DNA of 64,000 nucleotides from positions 7,130,001 through 7,194,000 of the forward strand of contig NC_048536.1 of assembly GCF_902806685.2 (NCBI RefSeq). Direction: 5' to 3'. The translations under genes and the position numbers were made by a program. This DNA comes from Maniola hyperantus (lineage: Eukaryota; Arthropoda; Insecta; Lepidoptera; Nymphalidae). Positions 56,701 through 64,000 of the stretch are shown piece by piece; the first letter of the stretch is position 1, and each line of letters starts with the position of its first letter. Below the pieces are notes generated by a model. The model searched no databases, had not been told where the DNA came from, and saw only the letters and a list, made by a program, of their open reading frames with translations.

Positions 56701-57833
56701 CCAACTTATACCATAGTTATTTCAATTAACATTTATAACACCGTTTTTTAGATACAGACATTAACTATTTACTATTACTATTAAATCACTTCTGACGTAC
56801 TTAATTACGCTATGCTATTTACTAACCAGAGCAACCCAATAACGCAAATTGCGGTAGGTAAGAACTCTACTTGAGCACCCTCGCAACGTCATGTTATATC
56901 CATTTGTCTTAATCTCCATATTTGCCATTACTGTCAGGAAGGCAGTAAACAATCATTAGCTTTAGTAATGTTATCAAAATTAGAACATTAGAAATGTATA
57001 AAGTTTGATAGAACGAACATTAGATAAGTGGCAGGTAGATGTAGGGTACAGACGAAGAATATAGCGTGAAATAGGAATGTTGTCCCTAAATAATATGTAG
57101 TAATTTAACAAAAAAAAAAAACAATTTTATTTCTAAGCTCGATGATAACAAAACAATATATGTAGGTAGGTATGCTATAGTTTTTGTGTATCAACTTATC
57201 GCTAGCATTACTAAAGTTAAAGTAGACAAAATAACACTCATCCTATTTACTGGACATCGCCCTTGTTGCACTTAGAAGCTTTCAGTTGAGGTGTCAAACA
57301 TTACTTTCTTCAGTCTTTTCTTGCTTGTCATCGCCGACACGCGCTCTCTTGGCATTATGTTTTTTTCTACCCGAAAAATAAATCGTGACGCAGTGAAATT
57401 CACATAAAGGAGAAGCGAGGCGAAAGAGGCGTCAGTCAAATATTTTTCCAAGGTAACTCGTTCGAAGTCCAGTAACAAAGAGGTGCAGTTTCGAAACAAT
57501 CAAATTAATTTTCCCCGTTGTTGTTTAATTAGCGCCGACTCTTGGATGGCTGGCTGGGCGGCCGGTGTTTATCATCGAAAACAATCGCAACCATCCGTAC
57601 CCCCCCCCCCCCCCCCCCTCATCTCCTATGCCCGGACCCCCGGCCCGCGAGCCGCGAAACCTATTATTGTCATCGGAGTCAAGACTTTAAAACCACAATA
57701 ACTTTAATTCGTCACTCCGCGCAGCAAGATATCGTCTAACGGTTTGACAGCAAATTGAATTGTACTTAAATAAAATGTCTTATATTTTGTAATATTACTT
57801 AAGGATTAGGCTCTTTAACATCGATACTTAGGG
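56701..57833. other. Intronic DNA with poly-C tract
   Basis: The stretch 57500-57665 is a GC-rich island with TTTAATTAGCGC near its left edge and a run of 19 C at 57600-57618. The C run creates proline runs in chance open frames (57483-57739). No gene recognised. Confidence 0.45.
57600..57618. repeat. Homopolymer C tract, 19 nt
   Basis: Uninterrupted C from 57600 to 57618. Length is likely variable and prone to sequencing error. Confidence 0.9.
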
Positions 57834-57975
57834 TGAGATCTATAGAGCGCACTCTGACTTAGCTTAGACTTAAGACACAGTTTAAACGAGACAGAGCTAT
57901 ATCTATCACATAAATCTGTCTCGTTTTAACTCAATCTTAAGTCTGAACAAGTCAAAGTGCGCTCTATAGATCTCA
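57834..57975. mobile_element. Fold-back MITE, family F1 (142 bp, intact ends)
   Basis: The ends TGAGATCTATAGAGCGCACT and AGTGCGCTCTATAGATCTCA are perfect 20-bp inverted repeats. The complementarity continues with interruptions (CTTAGACTTAAGA / TCTTAAGTCTGA; AAACGAGACAGA / TCTGTCTCGTTT), so nearly the whole element can fold. Related to 4275-4414. Non-coding. Confidence 0.88.
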
Positions 57976-58077
57976 GCCTCAATCTCAATAAAAGAAACTT
58001 ACTGGTTACACAATATATCTAGTTTATACAATATATAAGTAATGTATAAGTACGTACTACATTTTATGTATCTTATT

Positions 58078-58112
58078 CTAATGTGTGCCTGTCGCTTGTT
58101 TCAGGTAACACC
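58078..58112 (+). promoter_or_regulatory. Candidate recursive-splicing ratchet point 4
   Basis: CTAAT (58078-58082), a branch-like motif, precedes a tract ending GTCGCTTGTTTCAG at 58104, followed at once by GTAACA. The CAG acceptor is of the preferred type. The donor half lacks the G at +5. Confidence 0.4.
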
Positions 58113-61010
58113 ACATTTACGGTTCAACGTAGTTCACAAAAAATCGACATGACAACTAACATCAGGTAGAAAATTTCAGTCGACTCATCCCTTATTATTC
58201 TTGTAAAAGGTTACATGGAAAGTAACTCACGCCATTCAGTTAACTAAAAAAATATATGAAACAGTATACTTTGTGTGAAGCCTTATGAAGTTAATCTGAA
58301 GCCATGTCTAATTAAATTGTAGCTTTAGGTGGCCGCTGGCACAGGCCATTCGCTGGCCAGCTGCCTACCTGTGCGGACTTTTCAAATCGTGTAAATTAAG
58401 TTCCATAAAAATGAATTTATTTAGACTGTGAGTCTACTACTAGGACCACCGATTCGGGTAAGTTTAAAAATGCTGCATAGCTAATCGTTTCTCATATTCA
58501 GCTTCATTACCAACGGTCATTAATAGTTTATTTGTCTTTATAAAAGTGTTAATGTGCGTTAATACGATTAAGCTAATTAGATTTCTGACATAAATCCTAG
58601 TTCCCACGTACCTACTTAACGAACTGCGAGTTTCTTTAAACTAAAAAAAGTAATCACTTTCATGCATTTCAAAGTTTGCTACACTTCACCGTAATAGTCC
58701 AGACATTAATGTGTAATAAGAAAAGTTTTCACCTCAGTTTGTTCGTGGCCTCGGTCTGCGGCGGCATCTAATCTAATTATTATCCAGTGCGCTCTTCAAA
58801 AAATTACCAAGTGTGGTGTGAGAGCAGTAACTTCGCCTCATACTTTTCCTCTTAAGAAATTTAAAAATCCCCGCCGCACCGCGTAGAGCTTGTTCGCTTA
58901 GTATAAAAAAATATTAGAAGCTTATTAAGTTTTACTGTTGTGTTCAAAAGTTGTATTCGAGCTCCTCCTCTTACGTTTTATATCGCTGTCGTAAAGGCTA
59001 AAAGTTATAATACTGTATACATGACCGCATTCTGTCCCTTTATTCTGGGATCTTGTCCGCCCGCTACTAATTCACTACGAGCGACGCTTGTAAGTGCTCA
59101 CCCTTATAATAAGGGGAAATAACATTTCTCCCTAGACGATAATTGCGTTTCTTCATTTTCATTACTTATATCGCACCGTATATGGCGAGTTATAGACGGA
59201 ATATTACTTATTCTTAAGGCGCCCTAAATGAAGGTATTACCGCTAGTTTCCGACTCGCGGTCGACCCGACCTGGAACTTTGACCTCGAGGTGATCCATTC
59301 CCTTCATCTTTTAACCTGTTTTACTAGCTCACCGATATCTGAGTAGGTACGTCTTTATTAATATCACGAAGTAGCATTTCTTGTGTCATATTAATTATTT
59401 AGGGTTGTGCTAGTAGAAAAATATTTACCCAATACTCCGAAATAAATGCCATCAATAATGTTTAAATGTGACTGCTTTACTCGTATTGGAACTCAACAAT
59501 TGATACTGAAATTTGCATTCAGCAGATTTCATACGTTCTGTGAATCAATATGGCTTTTTACAAATACGGAGAAGCTATTTTTAATGCAGTCAGTCAGCTT
59601 TCGTAACCTCGCAAAATTGATATTCAATGATAAATATAGCGATGTTACACGTTCAATTCGCGTCGTTCAGGAAAATATCCAGTCTGCTATTCGATATGGC
59701 GCTTTATCACGTCAATTTTGCATAATGTACAATATCTCTTGGTGCGCGAGCGTGTAAAAGTAAGTGCACATATTGCTAGTTTATTTCGTCGGCAGACTAA
59801 CCGGCTCAGCTCTGAGGCTCGCATTTGTAACGCGGCGGGTTATTAATAGCCGCGATATCAGGTAGCCCGCGGCAGAACACGATATTTGGGAAATCCGGAT
59901 TTGCATAGGATAATGGGAGCGTGGCGGTGCAATTCGCATTTGGTGGTCGCGACCGGTTACCGGCGCCACGACACGGCGGGCATCGGACAGAAACCAGCTG
60001 CAACTGGTGAACCATGAATGTGGATTTAGTTCTCTTTGGTAGAACTTGGTGTCTGCGAACTATGTGCGACTTTGTGTCGTTTGAAGACTGACGTCCAATT
60101 TTTTATTAAAAATCTAAAAAATATCACGTTTTGATTTTTATGAAAAATAAAAACAAATATAATATGAGTAATCTACCTAGTTAAAACAGCAGCAGAGCTA
60201 GCGTTTAAGCGTGCTGCCGCCACGCCAGGTAGTAACTGCACGGTAGGAGAGTACACTGAACGCTCGCGTACGCGTGTACCATTTGCAAGAGACTGAAAAC
60301 TCACACACTACACAGTAGGTACACAGTCCCATCTGCGCCTCTGAATGTAATCGTCTTCATACAGCCGTTTTACATTATATTCTAATTTCACGTTGACGCC
60401 GTGAATTATGAGTGTTTCAGGCTTTAATCTAAACCTGCCTGTGCCATTATATTTATGTATCTAATACTCAACATATCGCCGGCTATTGACTGTTTGTATC
60501 AGTCCGCCCATAATATTATAGGTACATTAATTACTTCCTCGTAAAACAACAGTACTATTATTTAAAAATACATATTTATTTATGATTAAATCTAATTTTT
60601 ATGGTTTTGGCTTTGCTTACGTCCAGTAATGTGAAACGTATTTTAATGATAGCATCATTAATATTGTCTGGTTAGACATTTTGTCTATACAACAAAATAT
60701 CAAAAATTAAAGCCTTTGACACTTTTGTGTCAAAATCTTATAAGATCCGTTTCAGTATTCGAACGTGATCTCAGAATATATAGTGATATATCAGAGTTAA
60801 AATCTATCTTTGCAAAACGTTTTGTATAAATATTGATAGCTACATAAGTTATTTCTGTACGCAGAGTACCTAGTAAGTAGGTACGTGTATACTGTATAGG
60901 TACATACGTAGTTGCTTCATAAAATTACTGTATTATTGTTATGTTCGTCTGGCTGAGAACTGTTCCGTCTAGAAACAATCGCATCGGTGGGTTTTCCTCT
61001 TTATGGAGAG
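58113..61010. other. Intronic DNA, largely unique
   Basis: No repeat or gene recognised. Open frames such as 59446-59757 (+) have ordinary composition but no family features. A GC-richer patch lies at 59800-60010 with antiparallel overlapping open frames. Confidence 0.45.
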
Positions 61011-61478
61011 AGAGCCAGCGCGTGCCAGACCTTCCTTATTTTATAAAAGCTTTAAGTTTCTCTGCATATTGTCCCCAACACTGGGAGGAACGTTTGTTTG
61101 GATCATGGTGGCTTTGGGAGATAATAGGTAATAAAGGTGTAAAAAATCTTATGTCAAAGTATAAAGTCTAGTTTTTTTTATATTTTCTTCAGAGTAGTAT
61201 TAGAAATCACGTCATGCATTGCCAGACACTTAGTGTCGCGGAACCTCCGCCAGAAACATTTATTAAACGTTAAAGGTGTCTGTCTGGCAGGGGGTTGCCA
61301 CTTTGACACACTGCAAACTTTGACGTAAGATTTTTTACTCCTTTATTGCCTGTTATCTCCCAAAGCCACCATGATTCAAACAAACATGTGAACAAACGTT
61401 CCTCCTAGTGTTGGGGACAATACGCAGAGAAACTTTCAGCTTTTATAAAATAAGGAAGGTCTGGCCGGCAATGGCTCT
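61011..61478. mobile_element. Long fold-back MITE, family F4 (468 bp)
   Basis: The left arm (61011-61175) and right arm (about 61305-61478) are reverse complements over about 160 bp with scattered changes: AGAGCCA ends, CCAGACCTTCCTTATTTTAT, TTGTCCCCAACACT, CTTTGGGAGATAA. The centre carries shorter paired blocks GCCAGACAC and GGTGTCTGTCTGGC. The two open frames here (60941-61171, 61408-61767) are only read-through of the arms. The truncated relative is at 17823-18075. Confidence 0.85.
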
Positions 61479-64000
61479 TAGACCATTACAAAGGATATTA
61501 ATGCATGACTCAGGAATGCAAATTATATATTTATCAGATCTATTTATTGTGTTGGAATTCATTTACATACCTGTCTACTACCGAACCTGCCGTTCACAGA
61601 AGTCATTCATATCTACTCTATTATACCTAATCTTAAAGGTGGATCCTTTGGCTCGTTGTTTCCTATCGTTTTTTTACCCGAAGGATGTGAACGGGAACCT
61701 ATTACATACTAAGTTTCTGCTGTCCGCCCCTGTCAGCGGGCTGTATCTCATAAACTGTTATAGGTAGAGAGTTTTGGTTTCAAAAAGGACTCTGCTCAAC
61801 TGTTCTCCGTTGTCAGCCCCGGCCGATGCAAATCCGTTAAACATTTTGTGGATACTTCTTTACTGTACTAAACACAAGACGCATTCTCTTTAGTGTTTGG
61901 TACAGTAAACAGTACCGGCCAAATGGCTAAATGAGCAATCAGTAAATTCGTCATAGAAAAACGATAACTATGACAAATCAATGGTGGCAGTAATTGGTAG
62001 AAAGAGTGGGCATGGTTATACAGGGGCGGCGGGGGTGAGGAGGCGGGGAGGCCGTCGCGTGCCTGATGTATGCGCCGCCGCCGCGTCGCCAGACCCGCCG
62101 GCGCCGCGACGCCGACCTACAATGCAGATATCGTGCACCGCAACCTTAGCGGCTTCGCCTTGCTTCCACGCGAATTCAGACCCCCAAACACGATGCCAAA
62201 ACTCTCAGCTTTATGGCACTAGGAAATCGTTAGTCAAGACGCGATTGCATCAAGAAAACAGCCGTAGCAGCAAGTTGAATCGTAATTTTCACGCAAATGC
62301 GTATTTTGGTGTATCCAAACTTCGGAAAAGAGCTCGTGCTGCTACACTTACCAATGTAGCTATGTTTTTCATAAATACCGTTAATAGAGCATGTAACTAT
62401 GAGTGTACGTGGAGCTATAGTGCGCGCAAAACATGTAGTCCAATCTGATGTTGCAACATGGCGGTTTGCGCAGGTTATAGAAGCCCGGCTGACTCTGTTT
62501 TTGTACAATACGCAGTTATACGCCTCGTGCTCAGTTTTCAGACTAGACTACTTGTTTAGCGCGCATTGTAAATTACTCTGTGCGTAGAGTCAAGCTCTAA
62601 TTTATCCCTTAATAAGTATGTAAGGATATTTTCTTCAAAAGTGTCGTAATTTGAGTGTACTGTACATAATATTTTTTAAGTGTTCCTACTTCCGCACTTC
62701 GTTCCTCCTTCTTCATAAATGAATATATACTTACTCGTAATAATAATCGAAGAAATCGTTATGACAGGGTAGAGTTCGGAGTCGGAGTGTTTATTCTATA
62801 CACGCTCATCGACTCCGACCTTTGATTGATGCGTAGCGTAATGATGCGGGAAACTATTTCCTTTACATTTCCTCTACTCAATAAAATATCGAATATGCTT
62901 ATTTATGTGTTGGCGTCAGTTTATTCGGGGCTTTGTCAATGCGGCCCGTAGTGCCGACTACACTTGAAAGACCGTCATTTGTCAAGATTACGGCTGTTTG
63001 GGGATTGTGATATGAAAAGCGGTTATTGTTTAGAATATTTTCTTTTTTATAAGAACTCCGTTTTCCGGGACCCAAAACCTCACTGCTCTCCCAGTCCCAC
63101 ATAAAGCTACCTCATCATATTCATCAAGCTTAATTTCACGACACCACGAAAACATTCTTAGCATAATAGGATGTGTTATTGGCAACGCTAAAGCTTCGTT
63201 AGAAAGGAAAAATTTAAAGAATTTGCGGCGCCTGCGTGTATTTGATACTTTAGTACACGGAAGATTTTCAAGTTATTTTAAACGGAGGATATTTCTTGAT
63301 AAATTTTTGCTTTCGTATACTTCGCTCAATTAGCACGTAGCAGACGTGAGTGACGGAACGGCGCCGAGTGGCAATTACGATATTTCATCCTCAATAAAAG
63401 TGCACTTGGGCGCCGCGACCGCCCGCTGGCTGGAGAAAGCTCCCTCTATATGGCTATGGGAACATAATATAAACATTTAAATGATGGCCGGGCCAGCGAA
63501 CTCTGACCGCCCCGTCTCACTTGCATCGTTGAATTTGCCTACAAGATACGTATACAAAATTGCAATAATATTTTAGTTTCATTTTTAAGATTCGCTTGCA
63601 GATTTGATAGTTTGAACAAAATAAAACACTCAATGTTTTTTAATCTAGGATTTGTGATGATCTGTAACTGTCAGTCAGATAGTCCCAAAAATTGTTCTTT
63701 GTTTTGATGTTGTAAACCGTCTATTATTATAGGTGGATTCTTAGAGGTATAAAATTAGAATGCTGTAACTTTTTGGTACATGAAACTTTGGTAACCTCAT
63801 GAAAAAATCAGATATATATAACGTTTACCTAGCTTCGGAGTTAAAGGGCGTCGAATAGGGTTCAAAACAGTTCGTCGTGTAAAAATTACAAATTCGCGTG
63901 CGGGCGGCCAGGCGCATACTTTGTGCGCTAAGATAAAAATTATTTGTTGAAATATGAGTCAGTTTACAATAGATAGTCAATAGTCCTAGGAAACCTAGGT
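61479..64000. other. Intronic DNA to window edge; GC-rich islands 62015-62150 and 63350-63430
   Basis: The first island is made of GGCGG and GCCGCCG runs and sits at the start of a 155-codon open frame (61981-62448) with no recognisable domain; the glycine/arginine then proline/arginine composition follows the GC runs. No repeat named, no gene supported. Confidence 0.4.

Larger units (their letters stand above)
11678..64000 (+). other. mbl: First coding intron of muscleblind (continues beyond window)
   Basis: It starts with a consensus donor GTAAGA after codon AAG. No sequence encoding the continuation of the second zinc finger (GRCNR..., then CKYFHPP) was found in this window on the + strand, so the intron is at least 52.3 kb. 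Very long introns around this exon are usual in insect mbl. The content is repeats, unique AT-rich DNA and GC-richer islands, described separately. Confidence 0.8.

Noticed and set aside
57483..57739. Proline-rich small proteins
   Set aside because: The prolines come from the 19-C homopolymer read in different frames.
61981..62448. 155-codon frame (+)
   Set aside because: A Gly/Arg/Pro-rich start mirrors GC runs and no domain is seen. It is probably chance, although it is the longest frame without a repeat explanation apart from the LINE fragment.
11678..64000. Second coding exon of muscleblind within the window
   Set aside because: I looked for the continuation GRCNR... and CKYFHPP following an acceptor on the + strand and did not find it in the frames available. 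It probably lies to the right of the window.

Overview
The window looks like chromosomal DNA from a moth or butterfly (Lepidoptera). It is AT-rich, almost devoid of long reading frames, and littered with repeat families I recognise as lepidopteran: tRNA-derived SINEs, RTE-type LINE 3' ends that finish in short GAT repeats, Lep1/Helitron-like fragments with the tail GCGGGCATCAGCTAGT, and many fold-back MITEs. No bacterial or viral gene organisation is visible.

One protein-coding exon is secure: the start-codon exon of muscleblind (mbl/MBNL) on the + strand, coding part 11489-11677. It carries the first CCCH zinc finger and ends at a consensus splice donor in phase 0. It sits in a GC-rich block (about 10860-11490) that also holds a 7-codon upstream ORF, a possible 3' splice site (AG at 11070-11071) and a donor-like site (11381) upstream of the start codon. 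The next mbl coding exon was not found, so the first coding intron runs from 11678 past the right edge, at least 52 kb. Very long 5' introns are typical of insect muscleblind genes.

Layout: 1-10.86 kb is upstream DNA (5' flank or an intron behind non-coding 5' exons) with one SINE, one tRNA-like cloverleaf inside a longer inverted repeat, two fold-back elements and Lep1-like fragments. 10.86-11.68 kb is the mbl promoter-like block and coding exon. 11.68-64 kb is intron. Its repeats include a decayed Jockey/CR1-type LINE 3' end (about 18.99-20.04 kb), three RTE 3' ends, further SINEs, a 509-bp element with 33-bp terminal inverted repeats and a TTA duplication (29116-29624), a related 121-bp element (47663-47783), a 468-bp fold-back element (61011-61478) and several smaller palindromic MITEs. 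GC-rich low-repeat islands recur through the intron, some with TTAATTA-type cores; they are candidate regulatory elements.

The most interesting signal is a set of + strand sites where a polypyrimidine tract and AG run directly into a 5' splice site (AG|GTAA) with no exon between: 24708, 33414, 36560 and 58104. This is the form of a recursive-splicing ratchet point, known from very long Drosophila introns. If real, the mbl intron would be removed in steps. This is inference from sequence form alone. I found no evidence for a wholly new gene system here.
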